DNA from: a virus
DNA: 56,561 bases
Strand: one strand, 5' to 3'
IMG/VR virus record: IMGVR_UViG_3300033149_005620
Coordinates: 1-56,561 of that record
The notes beneath the pieces were generated by a model, which made no database searches, had not been told where the DNA came from, and saw nothing but the letters and a program-made list of their open reading frames with translations. Both the position numbers and the translations under genes were made by a program. Shown one piece after another: positions 48,631 through 56,561 of this stretch (its first letter is position 1; every line of letters begins with the position of its first letter).

Positions 48631-49272
48631 TCAATTTAGTATTCCCGCTTTCTTTAGAATCGCGTAATCAAGAAGGTTTTGCCCTATGCCAGCTGCGGTT
48701 CCTCCCCAGATATTGGCTTGATTAGCGTAGCCGGAAGCCCTTGCCTGGCCGCCTGTGATCAGGGCGTTTCCAATGTTCCCGCCAGCGACTAGAGCGTTCT
48801 CGCCCATTTGAGCAGCCGATGTCTGACCGACACCAGCAAGGCTCTGATATGGGGTAAGGCTTTTGTACCAGCGGTTGAGGAAATTGTCGTACCGAGTGGA
48901 GGCGTAGTCTTCTGCGTAACGAGTGAGCTCCTTGAGGGTCCTGCCACTATCAACACCGCCTCGCGCCGAGGCTCGCCTCATAAGCGGCTTTTCGACGAAC
49001 TCCCTGTAGCCGAACTTGAATCCGGGTTCCTCCTCCGGCACAAATTCACCCGGGCCAGCCTCAATTCTTCCTTCGAGAGCACTCAGGGCTCGTTTCCCGG
49101 CTTCGCGCCAGGGAGCCAGGTCCTCCCTGCTGGTGTAAAACATTTCGCGTTGTACTTCTGCGGCGCGGTCTGTGGCGGCAGCCGCCGTACTGGCAGCCTT
49201 AGATGCCCCACCGGAGCTGATTAAGGCTCCGCCCAATGTGGCCGCAGCTACTCCTAAAATTGCACCTAACAT
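48631..49272 (-). CDS. DNA transfer / ejection protein (P22 gp7-like position)
   Basis: 213 residues. Alanine/glycine-rich N-terminus (MLGAILGVAAATLGGALISS), then helices (ATDRAAEVQREMFYTSREDLAPW), and a Gly/Ala/Asn-rich C-terminus with repeated GG.IGNALI and ANIWGGTAAGIGQ. Small glycine-rich proteins of this kind are injected DNA transfer proteins of podoviruses. Together with 47091 and 38128 products it should form the trans-envelope conduit. Confidence 0.65.
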   Translation of the reverse strand: MLGAILGVAAATLGGALISSGGASKAASTAAAATDRAAEVQREMFYTSREDLAPWREAGKRALSALEGRIEAGPGEFVPEEEPGFKFGYREFVEKPLMRRASARGGVDSGRTLKELTRYAEDYASTRYDNFLNRWYKSLTPYQSLAGVGQTSAAQMGENALVAGGNIGNALITGGQARASGYANQANIWGGTAAGIGQNLLDYAILKKAGILN

Positions 49273-49302
49273 TTTTTCGTCTCCTCTCTATGTCTCTCCA
49301 GG

Positions 49303-49899
49303 TTAGATGAGTTTGGAGATTGCGTTCATCAAGGGGTTATCCGGCCTGTTCTCACCTTTCTTGTCCCACGCGGACCTCACGACCGAGTAGCCGAGATATG
49401 CGGAACCAAAGGTGGAAAAAAGAAACCCACCTATCCATTTCAAGAAGCCCGCAAATTCGGCGATCGCCGCCATCCCAGCCACGTTAGCGGCTAGGAGGGC
49501 GAGTGGGGCAAAAAGCACGTATCCAGCTGTGAGCTTGAACAGGTCTCTCAGTATCTTCGGTCGGGTCTCCGCTCGAAATTTATTGGTGCTTGCCGCATCT
49601 TGGGCCTCAATCTGGGCATAGGTCTCCCATTTTTTCTGCTCGTGCTGGTAATCGAGCTCCCTCTCTTTGAGCGTGTATTCCCTGATCTTCTCCTCGTGCT
49701 GATACATGATTGTCTTCAGCTGTATCTGCCGCTCTATGGGAACAGCGCCCTTGGAGATAGCCCCCAAGATGTCTCCCGCGAGCTTCCCCGCCTCCTCCAC
49801 TGAATCGGGGGCTTTCTTGCCGAACAGGCTCGCGACTGAGCTCCATATCTCTGGCAGCTTGGGCAGGAGTGAGAGCCCTGCCGCTATCAATGGTGTCAT
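49303..49899 (-). CDS. holin, three-transmembrane type
   Basis: 198 residues. N-terminal helices (MTPLIAAGLSLLPKLPEIWSSV), a charged coiled-coil (residues 65-115), then hydrophobic segments LTAGYVLFAPLALLAANVAGMAAI and GGFLFSTFGSAYLGYSV, the 3TM_holin-like arrangement used in gene-transfer release. Its stop is separated by 30 bases from the ejection gene and its start overlaps the endolysin-type gene. It would time pore formation for lysis. Confidence 0.72.
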   Translation of the reverse strand: MTPLIAAGLSLLPKLPEIWSSVASLFGKKAPDSVEEAGKLAGDILGAISKGAVPIERQIQLKTIMYQHEEKIREYTLKERELDYQHEQKKWETYAQIEAQDAASTNKFRAETRPKILRDLFKLTAGYVLFAPLALLAANVAGMAAIAEFAGFLKWIGGFLFSTFGSAYLGYSVVRSAWDKKGENRPDNPLMNAISKLI

Positions 49900-50522
49900 T
49901 TGAAACCCCCTTCCTTTGCTTTCAGAAACGGGTCCAGGTAACCCTTCAGGCTATGGCTATCGCGGATCGGGCGTACCTTGATGTACGCGTTCTGTTTGAT
50001 GGCGTCCGCACCCGTGAGCGTGTGACTTCCGCCACCGCTAGATCCGATGGTGAGGCCGTTGCCGATGCAGATTTCCACATGGGTTACTCTGCCCTTTTCA
50101 TTTTTCCAAAATACGAGGCAGCCTGGTTCGACGTCCTGGACTTTGCAATCCTCAAATCGATCCCAGAGCCCCTGCGCTGTCCAATCACCCACGCGCGGAA
50201 GGACACCCGCGGATTTCAAACATTCAATGACGAAACCAGAACAGTCAAATCCCTGCAATGGGTCGTCACCGCCCCAAATGTATGGTCGTCCAAGGAAGCT
50301 CCAAGCGACCCGCAGGGCTACCCGACGCAAAGCGATTACCTTGCTCGCAGAGTCATTCCGGTAGCACGTTTTACATGCCCCCTCTATCCGCTTGAGGGAC
50401 GCCAGAATGAGAGCCCAATCCTGATCCTCAATCGCCCTCTGCCTCCGGTAGGCCTTCAAAGTGCGATAAATTGTCATGGTGCCATTGAGGATGTCGTGGC
50501 TTTCAGCATTCACTGCTGTCAC
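49896..50522 (-). CDS. NlpC/P60-type endopeptidase (endolysin)
   Basis: 208 residues (GTG at 50522; a GTG at 50513 has better spacing from GAGGAG). Catalytic Cys in GFDCSGFV (C94) and His in VTHVEICIGNG (H148), with a third residue nearby. NlpC/P60 enzymes cut gamma-D-Glu-diaminopimelate links in peptidoglycan stems. No signal peptide, so release depends on the holin encoded next to it. Overlaps the neighbour genes by 4 bases on each side. Confidence 0.85.
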   Translation of the reverse strand: MTAVNAESHDILNGTMTIYRTLKAYRRQRAIEDQDWALILASLKRIEGACKTCYRNDSASKVIALRRVALRVAWSFLGRPYIWGGDDPLQGFDCSGFVIECLKSAGVLPRVGDWTAQGLWDRFEDCKVQDVEPGCLVFWKNEKGRVTHVEICIGNGLTIGSSGGGSHTLTGADAIKQNAYIKVRPIRDSHSLKGYLDPFLKAKEGGFK

Positions 50523-50830
50523 TCCTCTTGGAAGCGAACTATTTTCGCGCCGCTCAATTTGCCCCTCATAAAGGCTACATCTTCTGAGATCTTCTTTGTT
50601 GTTTCAAAGAGCTTCGAGATTTGGTCATCGTGGGTCCTGACCCTCTCTGCTGTGCTGATGACCGTCGCCTTGCAGCTGTCCTCAGGGCAGTGAGCGCGGT
50701 TAGCGGTGTTCTGCCTTGAATTGGCGCCTGAACTACTCGACCTCGACCGAAAGAAATTTATTACTCGCAAAGCTGCATAACCTCCCAATAGTAGCCCTCC
50801 GCACACATTTGCAATTGACTGGGCGTCCAT
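50519..50830 (-). CDS. small membrane protein, possible spanin-like
   Basis: 103 residues from ATG at 50830 (TGATG overlap with the previous gene). One N-terminal hydrophobic helix (SIANVCGGLLLGGYAALRVINF), then a polar region with two Cys (AHCPEDSCKA) and a coiled-coil C-terminus (RTHDDQISKLFETTKKIS). The layout and lysis-cassette position fit an i-spanin- or DUF2730-like protein; no outer-membrane partner is visible. Confidence 0.5.
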   Translation of the reverse strand: MDAQSIANVCGGLLLGGYAALRVINFFRSRSSSSGANSRQNTANRAHCPEDSCKATVISTAERVRTHDDQISKLFETTKKISEDVAFMRGKLSGAKIVRFQEE

Positions 50831-51165
50831 CACACGTTTTCCATTACGTCCAGCATTACGGACAGTTGATCGGCGACAGAGGGATGGAAGTAAATCTTGT
50901 CTCCTGCATCCAGGACCTGGCCCGTAACTTCTGGGCACTCGTAGGTCTCTTTGCTCCCCAGTGCCTTGTCGTTAAGGATAAGGTACTCATCACCTACGCT
51001 TTGCCCGGACGGCACCTTGTACGCCTTGAAAGTGATCGCGCTTGTTGTGTCATTGCAGGCTGTGCACTTGACGATTCTGGCCTGGGTATTTGCTGGGCAT
51101 GCATAGAGCTCGGTTGCGGCCGCCCCGGGCTGCCCTGCATAGGCGTTTTTAAATACGAGCGACAT
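50830..51165 (-). CDS. small virion-like protein
   Basis: 111 residues. MSLVFKNAYAGQPGAAATELYACPANTQARIVKC, TFKAYKVPSGQSVGDEYLILND and KIYFHPSVADQLSVMLDVMENV suggest an all-beta fold like small capsid or tail decoration proteins. Situated between tail appendage and lysis genes. Specific role unknown. Confidence 0.5.
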   Translation of the reverse strand: MSLVFKNAYAGQPGAAATELYACPANTQARIVKCTACNDTTSAITFKAYKVPSGQSVGDEYLILNDKALGSKETYECPEVTGQVLDAGDKIYFHPSVADQLSVMLDVMENV

Positions 51166-51179
51166 GACTAGGTCCTCCT

Positions 51180-51719
51180 CTATGCGGTACGTTTAAATAG
51201 ATAGATTGTGCCTACGACAGTGATTTCGCTTGTTGTGGCATCAATCGTTACCAGCTCCATGCTTTCACCAAAGGCCTCCCAAGTTCCGTACCCAAGGCTA
51301 TCTTTCGGGTCGGCATTGACTGTACTGACAAACACGGAGCCGACTGGCCAAGGGTCCGGCCGCTGGGCTTGGGGTTGATACAACCCAAGGGCGGCTGCCA
51401 GCCTAGCGTCGTCTATCTCCGCCTGAAAGTCTCTGTTTGCGGTTGGGTTTTCGGAGGCTTTATATAGATCAAGCGCTGCAGCTAGTGTGGCTTCGTTAAT
51501 AGATTTCTGGTAACCCTTGGCGTGAAGCAGCTCTAACTTTAGCTCAACTTCCTTAAGCCTCTTGTCGTAGTCCTTGTAGGGCTGATAAGTTGCCCCGACC
51601 TCCGAAATTGCGTCAACCTTGTCAACGCTGTCTGCCAGCTCCAGCGCCCAGTTGAAAATCGGTCTTCCTAGTTGCGCGAGGGCTCGTTCTACCGCCTTGG
51701 TTAGACGCCTAGCTCCCAT
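51180..51719 (-). CDS. tail appendage protein with baseplate-type C-terminal motif
   Basis: 179 residues. N-terminal helices and coiled coil (YDKRLKEVELKLELLHAKG). The C-terminus PWPVGSVFVSTVNADPKDSLGYGTWEAFG is the P-G-S-hydrophobic...GTW motif common in short tail fibres and collar proteins. Probably a fibre or adaptor, adjacent to the gp10-like gene. Confidence 0.65.
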   Translation of the reverse strand: MGARRLTKAVERALAQLGRPIFNWALELADSVDKVDAISEVGATYQPYKDYDKRLKEVELKLELLHAKGYQKSINEATLAAALDLYKASENPTANRDFQAEIDDARLAAALGLYQPQAQRPDPWPVGSVFVSTVNADPKDSLGYGTWEAFGESMELVTIDATTSEITVVGTIYLFKRTA

Positions 51720-51722
51720 GAA

Positions 51723-53117
51723 TCAGTATCCACCAACATTGAGGTCCAAGACGGCGGGGTTATAGATGACCCTCTCAACAGGATCTGTTATCGTGAGGCG
51801 GTAGTTCCTGCGCCTCGCCATACCCAAGCGGTGCCAGGTGACGCGCCGGGTATACTCGCCGATCTTTCCGATACTGCGCCAGAGCTCGTTGGACCAGGAC
51901 CTCATGCCATTGTCGGACCAATCCAGCACAGCTTTGGGATCACTGCCTTGCCCGGTAGCGAGCCCGACGCCTGCCTTGAATTCTACCTCAAGCCGGTTGT
52001 GGTAAATCTGCCTACCATCTCTCGTGACGGTGGGCAAGATCACCTGGGATTTTATGGCATTTCCATAGTCAGTGTAGCTGGACGGATCCACCTCATAGAT
52101 TCTGCCGTTATCATAGTCTCCAATGAGGTGGTTTCCCGCATGGTAGCAGTAACAGTTCGCTCGATGACGAATATTGGTATCTCCGGTGATAGGATAGCTT
52201 GCCCATTGATGCCAGCGCTTGGTGGCAGTATTGTAGGCCCAGGTGACGTTTTCGGTTGGAAAGGCAAGCACATACCAAGTGCCGCCGACCGTATCGAGGC
52301 AGAAGCCGAAGGCGTCGGAGACGGTATTGTAAGCTGCAAATTTCTTGTCAAGCTGCCGGGTAGACACGATCTCGGGTGCAGACCCCAGGCCAGTTGACCT
52401 CAAAACCTGCCGGTGATTGGATAGCCAAAAGAGGGTGTTGTCGCCTGCAGTTAACGATTTTGCGGCAGCAATCCCTTTTGTTTGATAGCCGCCGGAAATT
52501 CGCTCGAAGGGAAAATCCGCGTTACCGGAATTGTAGTAGGGCTCGATGCTTTCTTCGCCAAACACCCAGAGCTCCCGGTGATCGGAAATAACCGCCAATG
52601 CATCATCAGGCTCTCCGTCTGCGGTGGAATAATCCAGGGCGTCCCACGTGGAAAAGTCATTGAGGGCTGATATATAGATTCGTCCGGTCCCATCCTGCGT
52701 GACGACGCCGTAACCGTCCTGGAAGGCAAGGGATGAAGGTGTGGGGAAGTCGGCATCTGTAATTTGGGTAACTGTGGTTCCGGTAACATAGTAGCCATAG
52801 GTGCCGTCGATGATCATCAGCTGTGTCCCGTTGTCCACCATTGAGACCCGGCCACTTGAGGTTAGCAGCGACCCGGTGCATGTTGTCAGCGTGCCGTCTA
52901 TGTACCGGTATACGGAGGACTTGCAGACGATATAGAGGTACCCGTCCATATCCCACATGCCGCGGATCTCTCCGCCCCCGCTGTCGATCACTCTAAAGAG
53001 CGTGAGGCCCGGGGTCCCCATCAGTCCGGGACGTCCGTCGTCAAGTTCTGGCATCCAGAACAGATTGATGGGATAAACGCCTTCGCCTGGCAGTTCGTGT
53101 AAAAGTGGCAAGTTCAT
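51723..53117 (-). CDS. tail accessory factor, P22 gp10-like
   Basis: 464 residues. MNLPLLHELPGEGVYPINLFWMPELD, GTPGLTLFRVIDSGG and many beta-propeller-like strands (GYYVTGTTVTQITD, YGVVTQDGTGRIYISALND) match the packaged DNA stabilisation protein gp10 of P22-like phages, which plugs the tail hub below the portal and holds the needle. Overlaps the gp4-like gene by 4 bases. A strong family resemblance. Confidence 0.78.
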   Translation of the reverse strand: MNLPLLHELPGEGVYPINLFWMPELDDGRPGLMGTPGLTLFRVIDSGGGEIRGMWDMDGYLYIVCKSSVYRYIDGTLTTCTGSLLTSSGRVSMVDNGTQLMIIDGTYGYYVTGTTVTQITDADFPTPSSLAFQDGYGVVTQDGTGRIYISALNDFSTWDALDYSTADGEPDDALAVISDHRELWVFGEESIEPYYNSGNADFPFERISGGYQTKGIAAAKSLTAGDNTLFWLSNHRQVLRSTGLGSAPEIVSTRQLDKKFAAYNTVSDAFGFCLDTVGGTWYVLAFPTENVTWAYNTATKRWHQWASYPITGDTNIRHRANCYCYHAGNHLIGDYDNGRIYEVDPSSYTDYGNAIKSQVILPTVTRDGRQIYHNRLEVEFKAGVGLATGQGSDPKAVLDWSDNGMRSWSNELWRSIGKIGEYTRRVTWHRLGMARRRNYRLTITDPVERVIYNPAVLDLNVGGY

Positions 53118-54055
53118 AAGTCTTTGTCCGGCTCAAAGTAGACGTCCGAGTTCTCCGGTTCAAACATATTGGCTATACCCAAGGATTCGTTGGCGTGCGC
53201 AATGATTACTGCGGCCCTGTCCTTGCTACTCGGGAACTTTGCGAGTAGCTCCTTGGCCAGGTTCCACTTCAGCGTTCTGTGCCATTCACGTGTAAAGTCA
53301 GGATTGTCCTTAGTGCTATCAAAATCCTCTATCGGAAGTAGAGCCACGAACACAATGCTGTCTGTAGTGACGCTCGGAGTGGCGTTGAGATAGATCCTCA
53401 GCTCGTCAATCCTTTTTTCGTAGTAAATCTTAGTCGGGGTGCCGCTTGCGTCCTTATCGCCAATTCCCATGTATTCAGCTTGGGATATGATATCCATGGG
53501 AGTATCTTCGCCATCAGAGGTACGCCTTAGGGGGTCCATGATTTCCGTTGGTGGCCCGTACTGTTCGCTGTTCCCGGATATTGTCGCAAGGTTGGAGCTT
53601 GCTCCAACGTTCAGATTTTCTGATTGAAAGGTCCCGGATTGGCCCTCAATTATGAGCTCGCCGGCCGCATCGCCACCAGCCCAGCTGCCAGATGTCACCT
53701 CTACCGCCATGACTTTTGCAGTTGCGCTGGAGGTTGCACCAGCAATGGTGTCCCCTACCGCAATGGCCGTCGTGCCCCCCGAGGTGAAGGCTAGGCGTCG
53801 AATTTGCAGGGCATACTTGTCGGTAGATGTTAGGTCCAAAGTGAGTTGCCGCCGTTTCCACATTTTGAGACCCGGCGTGACAGGGCTCCCGGGACCCATC
53901 CACTGCTTGACAAGGAGATTCAGGGCGCGCAACGCAGTTGCCGAGTCTTCCGCCGATACGGTTTGCCCTGCACCAACCACCCCGAGCTCTTCAAGCGCGT
54001 CTTGGATAAGTTGACTGGCGGTTACCGTATAATCTGCAGAGCCGGACGATGCCAT
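53114..54055 (-). CDS. head-tail adaptor, P22 gp4-like, with inserted domain
   Basis: 313 residues. The N-terminus (YTVTASQLIQDALEELGVVGAGQTVSAEDSATALRALNLLVKQWMG) and C-terminus (DNPDFTREWHRTLKWNLAKELLAKFPSSKDR) match the gp4-like tail accessory factor, which binds the portal. Residues 90-165 form an extra Gly/Ser/Thr-rich beta domain (VGDTIAGATSSATAKVMAVE), larger than the family core. Overlaps the upstream sugar-enzyme gene by 34 bases. Confidence 0.78.
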   Translation of the reverse strand: MASSGSADYTVTASQLIQDALEELGVVGAGQTVSAEDSATALRALNLLVKQWMGPGSPVTPGLKMWKRRQLTLDLTSTDKYALQIRRLAFTSGGTTAIAVGDTIAGATSSATAKVMAVEVTSGSWAGGDAAGELIIEGQSGTFQSENLNVGASSNLATISGNSEQYGPPTEIMDPLRRTSDGEDTPMDIISQAEYMGIGDKDASGTPTKIYYEKRIDELRIYLNATPSVTTDSIVFVALLPIEDFDSTKDNPDFTREWHRTLKWNLAKELLAKFPSSKDRAAVIIAHANESLGIANMFEPENSDVYFEPDKDL

Positions 54056-55509
54056 TTAAAGCTCCTTTCAATTGCGTCCCACACGGCTTCCGGGGTGATC
54101 TTCGCTTGGCACTCTGCGACGCCTGTCTCCTCATCCCTTGAGCAGTGGGTAAAGCCGTGCTGCATTCTGTGGCAGGGGTAACAAGTACATCCCTCCGGGG
54201 TTAAACTTATCGTGTTGACCCAGTCTCTCGTGAGGTTTTCGACTGAGCTGTGACTCAGGCAAATGATTTTCGGTATGTCAAGCATGCTAACTGCGTTGAG
54301 CACTCCGGTTTCCGGTCCGATGACCAGATCGGCGGCGTGGCATCCAAAGGCCATAGTCTGCCTCATAGACCATTTGCCAGAGGTCTTTATCACCCTCGGC
54401 TCGTTTTCCCAGCCAGTTTCCAGCATTTGGGATAGCTCGTCGCCTGAGAGGACTATGGCCACGTCGTTTCGCTCAATCAGGAGCCTTGCAATGATCTGGT
54501 CCATGTAGGGCCAGGCTTTGTGAACCGAGCTGCCAGATAAAACCCACAGTAGATTATAGGGCATTTTGCGCTGCCTCTTTGCCCACTTTATTTCCTGCTT
54601 CGTTGCGTAGAACCTTGTGTGAATTTGGAAGGGCACTTCAGCAATGTCGTGCATGATTTCAAGGTAGTTGAAGTTGAGGACCTTATGCCGGGCTCCGTGT
54701 GGCCACGCAAATATGGTCCTTCCCTCCATAGCCAGGAGGGAGCCCTCCACGGACTCGCTGAGGTTTACGAATTTCGTATATTTGCCTTTGAGCACGCCCC
54801 AGTATTCGCCAAGCTCCCTATTCGGCACCTGCTCCCTTTGCTGGACCACGAACTCGTCAACGTGAGGGTCCGCTTTTATGACCTCGTATCCCCCCTCTGA
54901 GGTGTAAAGTGTAACGTGGTATCCCTGTTTCTTGAGCTCTGGCAGAACGCTTGATGTCTGGATCATGTCCCCGGCGCCACCGTAGCGTACCACTGCGCAC
55001 ATTTTCTCGGGCTTTAGATCCCGGTAGGGGTAGCGCTTGGCCTTATCGCTTCGCTTCCTGTAGACCTGCAGGAACGAGTTATGGTCTGGCTTGACTTCGT
55101 TGACAACCAGATCCCATCCCCCAGGGATAGCTTCCATGCTATGGACAACGCCCTTCTCGCTGAGGTCGCCATAAGGCAAGTAGAGAACGAGATGTCCTCC
55201 CGGCTTTATCACCCTCCACCACTCCTTGAGCACGGCAGCCCGGTCATCCAACTCATTGAGGAGGTGAGACGAAAAAACTGCATCCACAGACTGGCCAGCG
55301 AACATGGAAAGGCTTCTGCAGTCGGCCACAATATCCGGCCTCCACGGAATATGAGGAGGCCAGTTCTGACATAGGTCTATGCCTATGAAGTGGGGATAGG
55401 TCTTCCAGGGGCCGCAGCCAAGGTCAAGGACCACGCCTTTGGTATAGGGCACGAGCTCATACTTGACCTCAAGGGCTCTTACGTTCTGGGGCTTAAAGAT
55501 ATCAAGCAT
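54022..55509 (-). CDS. methyltransferase-GT9 glycosyltransferase fusion
   Basis: 495 residues. Residues 1-155 are a SAM methyltransferase (VVLDLGCGPWKTYPHFIGIDL, motif I and II; AVFSSHLLNELDD). Residues 165-495 are a GT9/heptosyltransferase-like domain (AVVRYGGAGDMIQTSSVLPELKKQGY, LLWVLSGSSVHKAWPYM, LVIGPETGVLNAVSMLDIPKIICL). GT9 enzymes add heptose or related sugars to LPS. The order, methyltransferase first, suggests channelled modification of a sugar. It overlaps the gp4-like gene, so it is part of the structural operon. Confidence 0.85.
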   Translation of the reverse strand: MLDIFKPQNVRALEVKYELVPYTKGVVLDLGCGPWKTYPHFIGIDLCQNWPPHIPWRPDIVADCRSLSMFAGQSVDAVFSSHLLNELDDRAAVLKEWWRVIKPGGHLVLYLPYGDLSEKGVVHSMEAIPGGWDLVVNEVKPDHNSFLQVYRKRSDKAKRYPYRDLKPEKMCAVVRYGGAGDMIQTSSVLPELKKQGYHVTLYTSEGGYEVIKADPHVDEFVVQQREQVPNRELGEYWGVLKGKYTKFVNLSESVEGSLLAMEGRTIFAWPHGARHKVLNFNYLEIMHDIAEVPFQIHTRFYATKQEIKWAKRQRKMPYNLLWVLSGSSVHKAWPYMDQIIARLLIERNDVAIVLSGDELSQMLETGWENEPRVIKTSGKWSMRQTMAFGCHAADLVIGPETGVLNAVSMLDIPKIICLSHSSVENLTRDWVNTISLTPEGCTCYPCHRMQHGFTHCSRDEETGVAECQAKITPEAVWDAIERSFKWHRPALQIIR

Positions 55510-55890
55510 CTATGCTTCCTTGAATTGATCTGCCTCAGCCTCAAGTAGTTTGCGAAGGAGGACCGACCTCCTGGCCCGCCTGTCGTAAGCGATGTCAAGA
55601 GCATCAAGCTTTTCCATGATCTCTTTACGAGTGAGCTCGTGTGCCGGCACCTGAGCATTGGCCTCCTCAATGACGGCATCCAATTCGTTGAGCTGTGGTT
55701 CCTCAGGCGCAGGCGCTACCGCCTCATTGGCCGGTTCTCGCTGCTCAACCACCGGCCCGGGAGATCCAACCGGTGTCGGGCCGCCTATTTCGTTCCCATG
55801 ATGGTCAAAGAGTTTGCCGTCCTGTTCATAGGCGTGCCCCGCTTGGCCGTAAACCGTCGCGTATGGCCTTGATTTGTTTAACGTTCCCAT
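55510..55890 (-). CDS. HeH/LEM-like domain protein
   Basis: 126 residues. A Pro/Glu-rich N-terminal half (PTPVGSPGPVVEQREPANEA), then C-terminal VPAHELTRKEIMEKLDALDIAYDRRARRSVLLRKLLE, a helix-extension-helix/SAP-like fold often found at ends of phage virion proteins. A structural accessory or DNA contact role is possible. Ends one base before the methyltransferase-GT9 gene. Confidence 0.55.
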   Translation of the reverse strand: MGTLNKSRPYATVYGQAGHAYEQDGKLFDHHGNEIGGPTPVGSPGPVVEQREPANEAVAPAPEEPQLNELDAVIEEANAQVPAHELTRKEIMEKLDALDIAYDRRARRSVLLRKLLEAEADQFKEA

Positions 55891-56075
55891 CCTTTAGCCC
55901 TCCCCAAAAAGCCTTCTGCTGGCATTTCTTCCGGGTCCTCCCCGACATAGCCTCCAGGGTAGACGCGCCGGCCCTGCTCCTCGTCTGTGACCAACGCATC
56001 CGTGAACCCTCTGTCAAGATCCCGCTGACTGACTCCAGAGTTCTCGACATGCTTGAAGCTGTCTTTATCTGCCAT
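55878..56075 (-). CDS. small hypothetical protein
   Basis: 65 residues from ATG at 56075 with AAAGGAG upstream. MADKDSFKHVENSGVSQRDL then RVYPGGYVGEDPEEMPAEG; polar and low in hydrophobics. The ribosome binding site and 13-base overlap with the next gene support it. Function unknown. Confidence 0.55.
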   Translation of the reverse strand: MADKDSFKHVENSGVSQRDLDRGFTDALVTDEEQGRRVYPGGYVGEDPEEMPAEGFLGRAKGWER

Positions 56076-56093
56076 GATTCGTCTCCTTTCTTC

Positions 56094-56561
56094 TTATTGA
56101 AGCCAGACGCCGTCCGGAGTAACGACCCTGTCCTCCCGGCTTGGCTTGATTATTACTTTGGGCACGGCCCTTTTTAACTGTCGCCCGATGAAACGCACCG
56201 TTGCCTCAAAGCGGTCCCGCAGGTCCTCGAATGACACATAGATTATCTGTCCTCTCAGGTGCTCGGGAATACCCTCTTTCCAGCCTTTTTGATGCGCTAA
56301 GAGGCGCTCCCGCATATTCGGGTACTGCCGTGCCTGGTATCTCAAAAGGGAACCAGAGGGCTCAGTAGCAGCCAAAGCAGCGCCGCTCTCCACTTTCGGT
56401 CCTGCGTTCCACGGGATGGCATTGAGGTGCCTGCACAAACTTTCCATCACGGCCTGAGGTTCGCGGTATATGTAGAAGAGATGAAATTCTTCCAGAACCT
56501 CCTCAAGCACGGGGAGGAAAAACTCTACTGAATGGTGAGATTTTACGATGTTAAGGACTGG
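56094..56561 (-). CDS. sulfotransferase, C-terminal part (joins 1-330)
   Basis: The frame enters at the window end (identical to bases 1-114) and ends with TAA at 56094. It carries YIYREPQAVMESLCRHL, the 3'-phosphate-binding segment, then SLLRYQARQYPNMRERLL and IIYVSFEDLRDRFEATVRFIGR, the typical C-terminal helices of small sulfotransferases (YE.L..DP equivalent). See the entry at base 1 for the joined protein of 227 residues. Confidence 0.85.
   Translation of the reverse strand, partial: PVLNIVKSHHSVEFFLPVLEEVLEEFHLFYIYREPQAVMESLCRHLNAIPWNAGPKVESGAALAATEPSGSLLRYQARQYPNMRERLLAHQKGWKEGIPEHLRGQIIYVSFEDLRDRFEATVRFIGRQLKRAVPKVIIKPSREDRVVTPDGVWLQ
56448..56561. repeat. second copy of the 114-bp terminal repeat
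   Basis: Identical to bases 1-114; one copy should be removed when the genome is circularised. Confidence 0.93.

Noticed and set aside
1890-56447. Diversity-generating retroelement for tail variation
   Set aside because: No reverse transcriptase or template/variable repeat pair was seen.

Overview
This window is one complete, circularly assembled genome of a temperate podovirus-like phage. The first 114 bases are repeated exactly as the last 114, so the unit is 56,447 bp, and a sulfotransferase gene is cut by the arbitrary end and closes when the ends are joined. The virion genes combine an N4-gp56-type major capsid protein with P22-type tail accessory factors (gp4- and gp10-like), a large portal and a TerS/TerL pair. 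An integrase next to the 3' end of a tRNA-Pro-like sequence points to integration at a host tRNA gene. Sugar-transfer genes (including a heptosyltransferase-like GT9 domain), a Tat-signal protein and a lipoprotein suggest a Gram-negative, probably proteobacterial host; the exact host cannot be read from the sequence.

Layout. A long minus-strand block starts near 16.9 kb and runs leftward: remnant DNA methyltransferase, replication protein, VRR-NUC nuclease, small regulators, TerS, TerL, small, secreted and lipoprotein genes, portal, scaffold, capsid (interrupted by an intron), and two tandem decoration-like proteins. Then comes a cluster of glycosyltransferase, methyltransferase and sulfotransferase genes that crosses the window ends. 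It continues from 56 kb down to 35 kb with a methyltransferase-GT9 fusion, gp4/gp10-like tail factors, tail appendage, lysis genes (NlpC/P60 enzyme, 3-TM holin), ejection-type proteins, a roughly 3,000-residue polyvalent protein and a beta-helix tail spike. The plus strand from 17 to 35 kb carries a secreted protein, regulators, a HicB-like protein, a NYN-domain protein, a recombination/repair operon (RAMP-like protein, ParB-like protein, possible annealing protein, SbcD/SbcC-like pair, DHH phosphoesterase, SF2 helicase), an excisionase-like protein and the integrase. Regulators on both strands lie between 17.6 and 19.8 kb.

Most notable observations: (1) the major capsid gene is split by a 248-nt group I intron without an endonuclease; the P1, P3, P7, P8 and P9 pairings can be drawn, and the exons join to restore a family-conserved sequence. 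(2) A VRR-NUC nuclease gene keeps its frame and catalytic motifs but has two in-frame TGA codons, each followed by a hairpin. (3) Arrays of GCCAN-type pentamers, two with 5-bp period around a RAMP-like gene and one with 10-bp period at the end of the polyvalent gene. (4) A small gene with a strong ribosome binding site is overprinted inside the polyvalent gene. (5) A phage glycan assembly, methylation and sulfation cluster sits within the structural operon. (6) Two near-consensus promoters would produce leaderless transcripts.
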